From positions 61,613,355-61,677,354 of the forward strand of contig NC_016131.3 of the NCBI RefSeq assembly GCF_000005505.3: a DNA stretch of 64,000 nucleotides, in the 5' to 3' direction. Positions 46,201-57,084 of this stretch are shown piece after piece; the first letter of the stretch is position 1; every line of letters begins with the position of its first letter. This DNA is from Brachypodium distachyon. Taxonomy: Eukaryota > Streptophyta > Magnoliopsida > Poales > Poaceae. The translations under genes were made by a program, and so were the position numbers. The notes beneath the pieces are model-generated. The model was not told the DNA's origin. It made no database searches and saw nothing but the letters and a program-made list of their open reading frames with translations.

Positions 46201-48031
46201 ATTTAGAACCTGAGTGTTATGTGTACCATAGAGAACCCATGACAAGTACGAGGGTGGCGACAATCCTCATGACTGGATGATTGCTAGACTATATATTTTT
46301 AGGGAAAGGGATTGCTAGAATTCAGCTGGCTAATTATCTATTTCTAATTTATATACTTCCTAGTTATCTATTTCTGAACGATGGTTTCCATCTACCTTAG
46401 ATGGTATCTTTAGAAATAGAGGCGCTTGTATCCTGATTTCATTAAGAAAGACAGAAATGAGATATATCATTCACATCTCTAGTTTCATTCTCCCCTAGAG
46501 GAGACGTCGCTGCCAATCCATTCTCTCGACGGTGTCGATGATATCACACGTGTCACTGTTGAAATGAGAGTTGCTAACCTGAGAGAGAATAAAACTATCT
46601 AACTTTTGGACGTTCTTATAGATCGAACTTATAGCATCTGTTGATAAGGCCTCAGTCCACTGTGGACTCTCAACATCAACTTCTGGCAATCTTTCGAAGA
46701 AAAGTTCGGATGAGTCTCCGTCATGGGTGGACAGAAGATTTTGCTCCTGAAAGCATATTTTAACTAATTAAACTACATAACATCAAAGAAGAAAAACATG
46801 TTATAAATCCAAATATATACAGAACAGATATTGCATACCTCACTAGCATTCCTAAATGATACCTCCAATTTGGTGAAGACAGTGTTCAAAAGAACGAATA
46901 GTGTATGCAGTGACTCATCTGAACTTTCAGTTAATCCTTCTCTGCATTTATCAATTTCAGAATAAACCTATAGAAAAGGCAAGGCAGAGTTTAAGTTTAT
47001 GTATATGGTACTGTAGTCATGTAGCGCAAAGCAATATTATCCAAGAGACAAACAAAGATACATTGAAATTTGACTAAGAGCGGCTGCAAGGTTGACTACA
47101 GCACCAGAGCTACTTTGTCAGGATAAACGTGCGAAACTAACAAACCTCAGCCAGAAAAGCAGCCAAGCGATGTTGCATACTGGTCAGAACAGCTAGCTTT
47201 GTTGAGACCATATCAGATGCAGAGTTTAAAAGATACTGTGATGGACTTTCATTTCTCCTGAGAGTACTCAGCGTCTGGCATGTTGCTTCAACAAATGCCT
47301 TTGGGCCTCTTTCAAAGATCATAAAATACATTTTGTGTGAATTTGTTCCCTGGAAAATCCACAAGCAAAAATAGGTAAGTAGCAGAGACAATGAGATGCA
47401 ATACGTAGTTAAAAAAGATTTCAAAGTTATGAATTAAATTTATACCTCATCTCTAGACTTCCAATAAAGTAAGCTCTTCTGAATACTATGCAAATTAGAC
47501 AAAGTGTGCTGCACTATATCTTCTAATATGGCAAAAGCTTTTGGCATATCACCAGCAATCCTGCAAGTAGCATACAGTCAAAAATAACTTCGAAGTAATT
47601 CTGCATAAACACGGAACACTAGCCACATTATCAGATCTATGATTGATACGTTAGCTCAAGAATAGTGGTGGGTTGACTGTATTTTGTTCTCCCCAGTCCA
47701 CGAGAGCACATTGCACAAGCACAACACTACTCCAGCAAAAGCGCACATGGGAAGCCACACTAATTCGATCAAGGATTTCTCACCGGGCAGAGCTTGCCGC
47801 ATCATCGTATATGGGGAGTGGGAGAGCAGGGCGTCGGCGTCGGCGTTGGCGTCTGCGGCCCACGAAGAGGCGGCCGAGGAAATCGGAGACGGCGGCCAGC
47901 AGGAGTGAGTTGGAGAGCGGCTGGAGGCGGGACACGAGGGTGCTCCATGCACGAGGTGGCGCTGCCTGAGGGACGACGGCGAGGTTAGCGACCTCAGTCG
48001 GGTTAGGGCTCCGCGGCGGCGAGGTCGCCAT
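40235..48031 (-). CDS. DGS1: DGS1-type mitochondrial outer-membrane protein (NCA2 domain)
   Basis: DGS1 was identified through a suppressor of the galactolipid mutant dgd1; it sits in the outer mitochondrial membrane and affects lipid exchange and alternative oxidase levels. Fourteen exons join in phase to 600 aa: 47784-48031, 47446-47560, 47146-47349, 46839-46967, 46579-46746, 45692-45886, 45029-45129, 42876-42965, 41477-41549, 41377-41405, 41185-41308, 40849-40959, 40434-40534, 40235-40349. An Arg-rich N-terminal part (residues 65-75) is followed by helices, a first membrane span at about 300-320 (WLPYTCGAIGLSACSLWLL) and the NCA2 region (MHPIQNLFSGELARAMLIQV; QKLKLDLQEAMLELDQILKA). The second span is at about 468-487 (FAILAALPAFGLSLLLLVLV). 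The tail has AEGRGRIARHQR and YTLDRLYKAVELHARKTGEW. Introns carry a Stowaway element (44409-44728). Confidence 0.93.
44409..44728. mobile_element. Long Stowaway-type MITE in DGS1 intron 7
   Basis: Left end CTCCCTCCATCCCATTTTAT and right end ATAAAATGGGAAGGAGGGAG are inverted, with TA on the left and CA (a changed TA) on the right. At 320 bp it is longer than the other Stowaway copies here and has a different interior. Confidence 0.75.
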
Positions 48032-48903
48032 CAGGATCGGCGAGATGTTCGGGTTTTTTAGGGTAAGACAAAAACTTTGGATGTTCTATTTCTTCGCCAA
48101 CTTTAAGTTAATTTCTTCAAAGTTGAACAACTCGCAAGCAAAAGGTTGACCAATACTTTGCACTTTGGCTTAGCTTTGGTAGGACACAGTTCGCCATTAG
48201 CATGTTTACTTTCAGTCTGCGTAAGAAAACTAAACAGAGTTGTTTTGACTCTCTTTATTTAATTTGTTTGTGAGTCTTTTGGAGCTCTCTTTTTCGGTGT
48301 TGATTGACCTATCGTTGCAGGTTCGAGATTGAAAGAATGAAAGGCATATATAAGTTGTTCAAATAAAAAAATTATTTCTTTACCAAATTTATAAAAAATC
48401 TATCAACAAATATAACACAAAATTAGTTTCACTAAATCCATCATGATATATATCTTCATAGTATATGTTTTGATATTGGGATACTAGTCCATTTTTCTAT
48501 AATATTTTTAAAAATTGGCTTATTACAAATGTAGAACATGTTATGTTTATGAATGGAAGTAGTAAACGACCATGTCTTGTCGCTATCTAACCAATGAAAA
48601 TCGAAATCATTAAGCAGCCTCCTTGATGTTCCACAAGGAGTCGAGACCTCTTGAGCCGCTCAATTTTAGTTTATCATGATGTTTTAGTTCAGTTCGCTAG
48701 ACTATTTTCATTCGACCCAGTTCCCTACTACACCATTATCCATGAAATTTCTACGAACTATGCCCGATGATTTCTTATCAAAATATCTAGCCGTCACCTT
48801 CTTATCAAAATAATGGAACGCAAATCCGACAATGCGTTTAGATTATCGAATAAAAATGGAACATGAAACGTAAATGATCATCCGCGCTCGATAATTAATT
48901 ACC
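48032..48903. other. DGS1 promoter side, AT-rich spacer
   Basis: Directly upstream of DGS1 on the minus strand. No TATA box stands out and no other gene is recognised. Confidence 0.45.
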
Positions 48904-49356
48904 GAGTAAAATACACTCACGACTATTGAATTTGGATTGAAAACTCAATTTAGTCATTGTACATATTATAGGAATCACGACTTGATGAAATGTCTCTGCG
49001 ATCATCACCGGTACCGTATTTGTACCACGGCCTTGACAACCCATCATTCTGTTTTGCATTTTGGCCCTTGGAAAAAATACCATGAGGGAGCTGGGCACGT
49101 TAGCCCCACGAAAGCCCCTTACTCTAGAAACTTTTTGGCCCTTGAAAAAAACACGAGGGAGTTGGGCACGTTAGGCCACGAAATCCTCTTACCTTAGAAA
49201 TATAGTGAGGGTTAAATCACAAAACTCGACGCTGAGGTGACCACGGGACTGCACAAAATACCGTGGCAGTGACCGTTCATAAGTCTGGATTTTCATTCAA
49301 TGACTAATCTGAAAATACGGAACGAGTTTAGTGACTGCAAGTGTATTTTATTACTC
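48904..49356. repeat. Fold-back element, GAGTAAAATACAC family, copy 2
   Basis: This is the same architecture and words as 39639-40060: GAGTAAAATACACTCACGAC...CAATTTAGTCATTGTA on the left, and TTTAGTGACTGCAAGTGTAT...ACTC on the right. It keeps GTACCGTATTT and TTTTGCATTTTGG in the inner arms. Its right end merges with a Stowaway start. Confidence 0.65.
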
Positions 49357-49467
49357 CCTCCGATGCATATTTATTGTCTCAAATTTGCCCAAATATAAAT
49401 GTATCTATGCCTATGCTTAAGAAATGTCTAGATACATGTAATATTTCGACAAGTAATATGAATCCGA
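49354..49467. mobile_element. Degenerate Stowaway MITE
   Basis: CTCCCTCCGATGCATATTTA starts it after TA 49352-49353. Inside are CAAATTTGCCCAAATATAAATG and TGTCTAGATACATGTAATAT. The right end is eroded. Confidence 0.6.
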
Positions 49468-50085
49468 GCCTTTTTTGTTTTTCTTTCGATTAGTCAATCT
49501 TTTTCGAAAAGTAAAAAGGGGTGGAGTAAACATGTTTTTATTTTCTTCGAAACCAGTTCCCTCTTCCTCTGCGTGTAGAAAAGGAAGAAATAAATCAATC
49601 AAATTACGAGAAGCCTCGTAAAGCGCTTCCTTAGAGGTTAAACTTCCATTAGTCCATATTTCAAGAAAAAATATCCCGTGTTTTTCATTTCCATTCCAAT
49701 TAATTTGCCTGCGGCAGTTAATCCCACAGGCCACAGGTTAAATTACTCGAGTTGAACAAGAGCGCGGACCTCGAGAGGTAGGTGTGGCCGTGTGGGCACA
49801 ACAAACAAGTGCCGGAACGCAACGAAACAGAGAAATGGAAAAAAGAAAAAGGAAAGGCTTCGCAGCTTTCACGCGACAAAATTACAAAAACCAGCGGTGA
49901 ATCAGAACAAAACACAATGGGGGAGGAGAGAGAAGCTTTAATTCGAAATTCTGTCGTCTCTCTATAGCTCAGCTCAGACTCAGACTCTTCTCCCCACCAC
50001 GCCGCTAACAGTCGGCGGAGACCGCTGTGGGCTAGATCGCCGTGGCGGAGCCGGCCTACACTCCTGCCCCGGCCTCTTCCCCCTT
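49468..50085. other. Upstream and 5' leader of the SINAT gene
   Basis: The likely untranslated first exon lies at about 49960-50085 (CT-rich CTCAGCTCAGACTCAGACTC, donor CTTGAG|GTACCG). Upstream is AT-rich sequence without a recognised gene. Confidence 0.45.
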
Positions 50086-50821
50086 GAGGTACCGCCGCCG
50101 ACCACGAGTACCATCGCTGCTTTCTCCATCCGTTCTCTTCTTGCGTGGATTTTTCTTCTCAATTTCTTTGGATGGTGGAAGATTTGGTTTTAGAGGAGTG
50201 GGGAGTTCCAGAGGCGTTGGTCGAGTTCACACTCGATCCCGTTTCCAGTGATTGAAATGTGGGTGAAGGAGCGGCCGGAGGCGTTGAGGTTTTGCCAGTA
50301 GTACCTGCTTCCGGTGGTAGCTTGGTTTGGTTTGGGGCCTTTGGGCGAGGTTCTTTAGGGTTCGATCTGGTGTGGCTTCGTGCCGTGCAGATGCGCATGT
50401 TCCTTGGCTCCTCCCCCCGTCAGTGTGTGGTTTGATTTGAGAGAATCGCAACCATAGGGTTTTTGGCATTTCCTGGCCGCTCATCTGTGACTGTTTGTTA
50501 TGCATAATGGTCATTAGTGGGGTTCGAGATGGTGTGAATAATAGGGAGATGATTATGTATGCATTGTTGTTAAGTTATAGGTTTAGTACAGACTGATGAA
50601 CTGAAAGAGTGATAGCCTGAGTTTTGTACGGATTCCTGCACTTAATAGGCTCAGCTAATGGTTGTTGATCTTAGGAGTAAATTGTCGATGCCCTTTGTAT
50701 GTTCATCATATTGGCTGGTGGAGTGTTGGTGGTGTGTGACCACTCGTTTGGTGTTTCAAGAGGGAGTTTTGGTTGTGTCAATTGCATATCATTTTGAGTT
50801 GCAAAAGCTTTCTAATTACTA

Positions 50822-50903
50822 CTCCCTCCGTTCCATAAAGATTGGCACGGTTTTGAACTAGCTCTAGTCCAAAGCCGTGCCAATCTTTATGGAACGGAGG
50901 GAG
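50822..50903. mobile_element. Short, nearly perfect Stowaway hairpin
   Basis: 82 bp with TA on each side (50820-50821, 50904-50905). The arms CTCCCTCCGTTCCATAAAGA TTGGCACGG are exact reverse complements over 29 bp, and the pairing continues almost to the centre. It lies in the intron of the SINAT 5' untranslated region. Confidence 0.9.
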
Positions 50904-51673
50904 TACTTGTCAAGTACTTCATCTCGAATAGTCTCCGATTCTCCCCTTTCAGCATGTACATTGATTTGTGAACGATTTGCACCCATATTAGCTAATAGAA
51001 GATCCGCCTCCCTCAGTAAATGTAGTCAGTACTTGGCTACTTGCAGACAATAGGGTGTATCTGCAAGGTTTTCGATGTTCACATTTTAATAATGTTACCT
51101 TTTCTTCCTCAAAAGAAGCTATACGTCTCAAAAAGGGAAAGTATTGATTCAACTTAAATGCATTAAAACTACAAGAGCACAAGCGAATTGAAGTTGCAAT
51201 CCAAATACTGCATTACCACACTTTCTTGGAATGTACAATATTTTCTTCAAACATGTGTAATAAAAAATCATCTAGTATAGTGCCTACCCAAAACATCAAC
51301 AGGTTCTATGACACTTGTAATATTTTTTGCACATGTGGTAAGAACTAAGAAGATCTGTCTGGTCAACACTTGATAGTTTCATGTGAGGCCCTACCCATGT
51401 GCTCTCATGATTTCTGCTCAATTGACCATTATGGCCCCATCCCTTAGATAGATTCGAATCATGTAACTAGACTGTATTGGAACTAGCAAATTGTGTCTGC
51501 GTTCAAAAGATAGTTTAATGGATCAATATTTTCTTGTGAACATTGCTAATAGGAACTAGGAAATACTGACTATGGAGTCACTGACAGTCATTTTCCTCTT
51601 TTAATCCTCATGTCCATAAGGCAATTATGTGTCCTTTTTTCTAGCAGGAATCTACACTTGCCAGGGTTTGCCT

Positions 51674-53509
51674 ATGGCCTCAGCTGCTTATATTGATGAT
51701 TCTGGCTCTGAGGTTATTGATCCCCCAAAGTCCGAGGTACTGGATGTTACTGAACTCATTGGCGATCATATTCAGCTTACTCCAAAACCCAATGTGGTAG
51801 TTTCTAGCAGCGTTCGTGAACTTTTGGAATGTCCAGTCTGCTTGAGTGCCATGTACCCTCCTATACATCAGGTGGGTATTTGTATTATTCCATCACATTT
51901 TCTTGGCTTAAAAATGCTGTCTTGTCATGTTGAATTGGTCCTGTTCATATGTAGTCAGCTAGGCAACAGAATATTTATTAGTTTATCTATCACGGTTTTA
52001 GTTTGGTCTATATTTCTAGATGGTTTCGTGGTCTTGTTTTATAAATATCTCCTGTTGCTTTCTGTTATTTCCTGTGCAGTACGTTCATTTTAATATTCTC
52101 TCCTTACATGTTTGTTCCGTCATTGAAATGCAATTTTGTATGCTTAAGCACCAAAAACCAAGTTGACTAAATATTCTGTGCACCACGCACATTCTTTTAC
52201 TGTACTGTAATGCTATCATTTGTGTATGCAGTGCTCTAATGGTCATACATTGTGTTCTGGATGCAAGCCACGGGTTCACAATCGCTGTCCAACTTGTAGG
52301 CATGAACTGGGTAACATAAGATGCCTTGCTCTTGAGAAGGTGGCTGCATCTCTTGAACTTCCATGCAAGTACCAGAACTTTGGTTGCGTAGGCATTTATC
52401 CTTACTACTGCAAGATGAAGCATGAGTCACAGTGCCAATATAGGCCTTATAGTTGTCCGTACGCTGGATCTGAATGCACGGTTGCTGGTGACATTCCATA
52501 CTTGGTAAATCACTTGAAAGATGATCACAAAGTTGACATGCACAGTGGAAGCACTTTCAACCATCGCTATGTCAAGTCAAATCCTCATGAAGTTGAGAAT
52601 GCCACCTGGATGCTTACGGTATCTCTCACCAACACCAACATGTTGGTTAACAATTTCTATTGAGCATTTTTTTTTACTGATTTTACTTCTACAAAGATAC
52701 AAAATAGAACGAGAATAGCTAGGAGGAATTAGATATCATACCAGCGAAATAAGGACTCAAATATGAGGTTGAGAGAACTACCAACTTAGCAGTGATTAAT
52801 TTTCTTCTGCAGTGATACAACCTTCTTATTAACCTTTCTGTAACTTCCTGCAGAAGGGGGGATTTTCTTCTTAGTCAAATACGGTTACAACTCCTTTTTT
52901 GTTGCCAACTATTTTTGGTGCAATATAAGATCGTGTTGCATACCTGTTGGACCAACACATACTATCCATGTAGATATCAACCTGCATCCATTTCTAGTAA
53001 CGATCTGCCTATCTTGCAGCAGATTAAATACATTCCAAATGATCTCTTTATCTGCTATATTTTTTGGGGAGGGGATTATCTTGTTATATTTCCTAACATC
53101 GAACCGCAATCCAAAATGCCGTCCTTCATCATGTTTTTTTTTCCTTTTTCCACTAAACTAAGTAAACTAATACAATTTCTCCATCTAGGTTTTCAGCTGC
53201 TTTGGCGAGTACTTCTGCCTGCATTTTGAAGCATTTCAGTTGGGGATGGCACCTGTCTACATCGCTTTCCTGAGGTTCATGGGAGATGACACGGAAGCAA
53301 AGAACTATAGCTACAGCCTGGAAGTAGGAGGCGGTGGGCGCAAGATGATCTGGCAAGGGGTTCCCCGGAGCATCAGAGACAGCCATCGAAAGGTCCGAGA
53401 TAGCTATGATGGGCTAATAATCCAACGGAACATGGCCTTGTTCTTCTCCGGTGGTGAAAGGAAGGAGCTAAAACTGAGGGTCACCGGGAGAATTTGGAAG
53501 GAGCAGTGA
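51674..53509 (+). CDS. SINAT-type RING E3 ubiquitin ligase
   Basis: SINA proteins ubiquitinate substrates such as transcription and autophagy factors, binding them through a C-terminal TRAF-like domain and dimerising. Three coding exons join in phase to 301 aa: 51674-51871, 52232-52618, 53189-53509. The start MASAAYIDDSGSEVIDPPKS is the family's conserved N-terminus; an upstream in-frame extension would use intron sequence before an AG at about 51647. The RING ligands are C53, C56, C67, H71, C74, C77, C85 and C88 (LECPVCLSAM...CSNGHTLCSGCK...CPTCRHEL). A SIAH-type zinc finger follows (CKYQNFGCVGIYPYYCKMKH; HESQCQYRPYSCP). The TRAF-like part starts at VFSCFGEYFCLHFEAFQLGM and ends RVTGRIWKEQ. 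A long intron in the 5' UTR (about 50.1-51.6 kb) holds a Stowaway hairpin. The sequence is nearly the same as rice SINAT5-like proteins. Confidence 0.95.
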
Positions 53510-55028
53510 AATGATCAGCCAATCCATCTTTTTCCCTGGCATGAATCCATTAATCAGATTGCGAGAATTTGTATTAATACATAGGCGTTGGTTCTGAAGC
53601 CTACAACTTGTAATACAGAGTAGTTTTCACCCTCTTTTAGCTATCTTCGACTAGGTTGGCGCCTGTGGATGGTCAGGTATCACCCAAATAACCTGAGTGT
53701 TACTGATGTAGGATTCATGGCAATCTTCTCTTTGCCTATGAACTGCTTGGGTGTCGCCACTCTATAGCATAGGGGAACCTAATGGCAACTCATGATCTGT
53801 AAAGGTTGTAGCTTCTGTCTGTTTGATGCTCGATTTCTATGTGTCTTGCAATGTTACTCCAGGATCTGTAACAGCTTGAGAATTAGAACATGTAGGTAAT
53901 CATGGTGAAGTCATGAATCACTCTTTGGGGATACTTGGACAGAAAGAGATGTTGAATAGCTGAGGGTTTGCACAGCCTGTTCCAGTAAACTTCTACTTCA
54001 GTAGATTTGTTTTGCTCAGTTTGGCCATTTCCCGAAAGAATAGATGAATCCAGGTGCATGACGGGAGCCCCATGACAGGAGCAGGGAAAAGCAATTAGTA
54101 CCGCTGAATGTACGCTTGTAGGGGCAATAGTGCTGTGCACGTACGTTGTGATACCCCCCATCAGATTTGTTCAATGAAGTCGTGTTTTGATACTCCAGCT
54201 CACAGCTGTATCCGAACAGTTCAATTTCTAGCTGAATACCGTTGACGGCTTGACGCCCAGCTAAACAACTACCGACATAATGACCATTTTATGTTTGAGT
54301 TATTAATTCTTCTTCCATTATTTGTGCAAGGAGCACACTCATGGACATCAAACTGCTTCATCAGTTTCAGAATTCTCGGTGGTGCAAACTACTCGCTGTT
54401 ACATAATTCTTGTCTCAAATTTGTCCAAATATTTATGTATCTATTCTTAAAAAACATCTAGAAATATACTCAAATTTGCCCAAATATTGATGTATCTATT
54501 CTTAAAAAACATCTAGATACATGTAATATTTCGACAAGAATTATGGAACGGTGGAGTAGTAATCAGGAAACACTCCACTCCCATTCACAATACCAATCTT
54601 GTAACTCTGAATGCTGACCCATCTATTCTATACTCCGCAGTATTCACCTAGAAGTGAAGCAAAGATGGAACGAATAGGGACCGAATAACGATCATTGCAA
54701 ACCCAGTTACTTGCATTCATTCATCCAACCAACTCGAGTGCAGAATATTTGATATACATACAAACACATAGCTAAGCACAGCTCGTAATCACCAAACGTG
54801 ATTATTTTGCGGCACCGCAAGATTCACAACTACATGGGCAAGAACTCCTTCGTTCTCGTCCTCCAGACACAAACAGCAAACCCAAACTACAGATGAGTAC
54901 GCATATCCAAGAAAATTTACAGGCCAAGAAATCAAGAAACGCACCTTCGTTCCTGCTCTTGCCAGTATCTACTAGTACTACTTCTAATCCTTCTACTATC
55001 AACATGGAAAGGTTCGTATAGCAAGCGA
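53510..55028. other. Spacer between SINAT and the glutaredoxin-like gene
   Basis: The two genes converge. The first few hundred bases are the likely SINAT 3' UTR, and the last 200 the 3' UTR of the minus-strand gene. A rearranged Stowaway copy lies at about 54405-54556. Confidence 0.5.
54405..54556. mobile_element. Stowaway relative with internal duplication
   Basis: The family words CTCAAATTTGTCCAAATATT TATGTATC and AAAACATCTAGA occur twice in tandem (about 55-bp unit, 54413 and 54468). They are followed by the normal right half ATACATGTAATATTTCGACA and a worn GGAACGGTGGAGTA end. Confidence 0.65.
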
Positions 55029-55646
55029 TCAAGAACAGCAATTGGGGCAGCGTACCAAGCCGTTCTCATTGCAGTCGCCGCAGAGCCTGGCGCGTCCTTC
55101 CTCCTCCACGAAAACCTTGCGGGAGCCAGCGCAGGCGGGGCAGGGCGCGAAGCGGACGCCCCCGCAGGCGTCGCAGACGAAGGCCGGGTCCTGCCCCGCG
55201 GCGCCATCGAGGAGGCGCCGCAGCTCGCCGGCCTCGTGCAGCTGCCTGACCTCGTCGGCGCCGCCTAAAAGGCGGCCCCCGACGAAGAGCTGCGGGAGAG
55301 CGAAGGCGCGGCCCCTCGCCGCGAGTAGCCCCTGGAGCTCCCGCCGGAGCGCGGCGTCCATGGAGACGTCGCGCTCGTCCACGGCCACGCGGAAGCCGCG
55401 CAGCACGGCGCGCACCGCGGAGCAGTCGGCGAACGTGCGGCGCACGCCGCGGAGCGACGTCGTGTAGAGCACCACCGCCTGCTGCGGCGGGATCCGCGCG
55501 CGGGGTTCGTCCTGGAGCTGGTGACGCCGCGCGGGCTGCAGGCGGCGGCCCTGGCCCTGGTACGGGTGGTGGTACGTCATCGACCGCGACAGCTGGTGCG
55601 GCTTCTTGGCGTACGGCCAGGACGAACCGCCGGAGACGTCATCCAT
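55029..55646 (-). CDS. Glutaredoxin-like cysteine-rich protein (GRXCR type)
   Basis: A single-exon gene of 205 aa. Residues 57-148 form a glutaredoxin fold (AVVLYTTSLRGVRRTFADCS; LPQLFVGGRLLGGADEVRQL). The usual CxxC/CxxS redox site is replaced: TSLRGVRRTFADC keeps only one cysteine, as in this plant subfamily (At5g39865-like). So a thiol-reductase role is doubtful and a binding or scaffold role is more likely. The C-terminus has four CxxC pairs, CDAC (158-161), CPAC (169-172), CGDC (189-192) and CPNC (200-203), a DnaJ-like zinc-binding module. The Ser/His/Gln-rich N-terminus (1-55) is low complexity. Very high GC in the coding sequence is typical for intronless grass genes. Confidence 0.9.
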   Translation of the reverse strand: MDDVSGGSSWPYAKKPHQLSRSMTYHHPYQGQGRRLQPARRHQLQDEPRARIPPQQAVVLYTTSLRGVRRTFADCSAVRAVLRGFRVAVDERDVSMDAALRRELQGLLAARGRAFALPQLFVGGRLLGGADEVRQLHEAGELRRLLDGAAGQDPAFVCDACGGVRFAPCPACAGSRKVFVEEEGRARLCGDCNENGLVRCPNCCS

Positions 55647-57084
55647 CTCCGATCGCCTGCTCTCTCCTCGGCAGAAGACTATGTATGGCTAGGATTCAGA
55701 AAGGGGAAGGGATACAGAGGAGGAACAACTGAACAAGGTGGGAAGGAGGAACCGAGGAAGAGAGGGTGAGGCACCGAGCAGAGGAGAAGATAGGTGAGGG
55801 AAGGTGGGTATATTGACTTGCAGGCAGCCTTTGGAGTGACGAACGCAACAAGGCTGATCGTAGTTTGTGACCAATGATCGCCAGTAATGGACAGAAAAAT
55901 AAAATGATCGGCAGTACTCCGCAAAAGAGTTGTTAGAAGTACACCAGGTTGTAAATGAATTATCCCAATTTTTAAAAAATTCGCAGTACATATGAATCTC
56001 CACATATCAAAGAAATACGTTTGCTGAAGTTCCATAAAAAGAGTATATATTCATTTTTTTTGCAACTGGATCGCTGAAATGCAGGTGTCCAATTTGTTTT
56101 AAAGCTTCTTTAATTTTTTTTGTTTAATAATGGTGTTTCATTTACTTCAATGAAGTTCTATTTATTCATCTTTCTTTGTTATTTTTTAAATTTCTATTTA
56201 TCTTAATTGCGCTCCTTTTCTGTATCTGTGTTTAATAAGTTTTGTATTTCTGCAATTGCATTTACTTAGTTTTGTATTTGCTATAATTGCACATTTTTGC
56301 AATTGTACTTTAATGGTGAGTCTTTAGATAGTCCCTTTTTGCAATTTCTTGTATTTTTTTTTTGTTTACCATAGGTTCGACAAGACATGGCATCTCAATT
56401 TCAAAGCCTCTTTGGTTCCTAAGATTCTCATGCACCCAAACAAAATGAAATTTGGAGAAAGTAATGGATGATCCATTTCAAGTTTTTTTTTTCAAGAAAC
56501 AAGGTTAGTAAACTTTTGAAGGGAAACTAGGTCTTTTTTTAGAGATATATTGTTAGTATTTTCTTTGCGCTGGGTATATTGTTAGTATTGAATAAATTTC
56601 ATAGAATAGGATCTCTCTATAAACTTCTAAAGGAAAAGCTATGTCGTCTTTCGTTTGCAGGTCCTTCATATTTTTCTTAGAAGATTTTACTTTTAGGAAT
56701 TATTTTACTGTATGAGCTCTTTCTATCAGTTTTTAGATTTATGTGGAATGCATCCCTGACTCCCTGTACTCCTTCCTTTCCATAGGATTTTGACAGAAGG
56801 GTCCATGCAGTGCTTCTGTAGCATTTCGACAGTTTATTTTGTCAATCAATTTTAAAACAGATTTGTTTTTTCAATTACGATATAACCGTCCCTTCCATCC
56901 CACTGGTCACTGGACCCGAAGGGACGAACCCGTCCCGTCTCGGGTCTGAAGTCCGAACCCAGCGGCTCCGCCCCGTTCCCCGGCCCACTCCCTGTCTGGA
57001 TAAAGGATAAGAAAACTGAACACGAACAGGCGTGCGCACCGAGCGAGCGAGCGGCGGCAGCTCTCTGCAACAGCGAGCCCGTCC
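55647..57084. other. Spacer between the divergent glutaredoxin-like and RPL6 genes
   Basis: It contains both promoters. The centre (56.0-56.8 kb) is very AT-rich with long T runs. No further gene or element could be supported. Confidence 0.5.
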
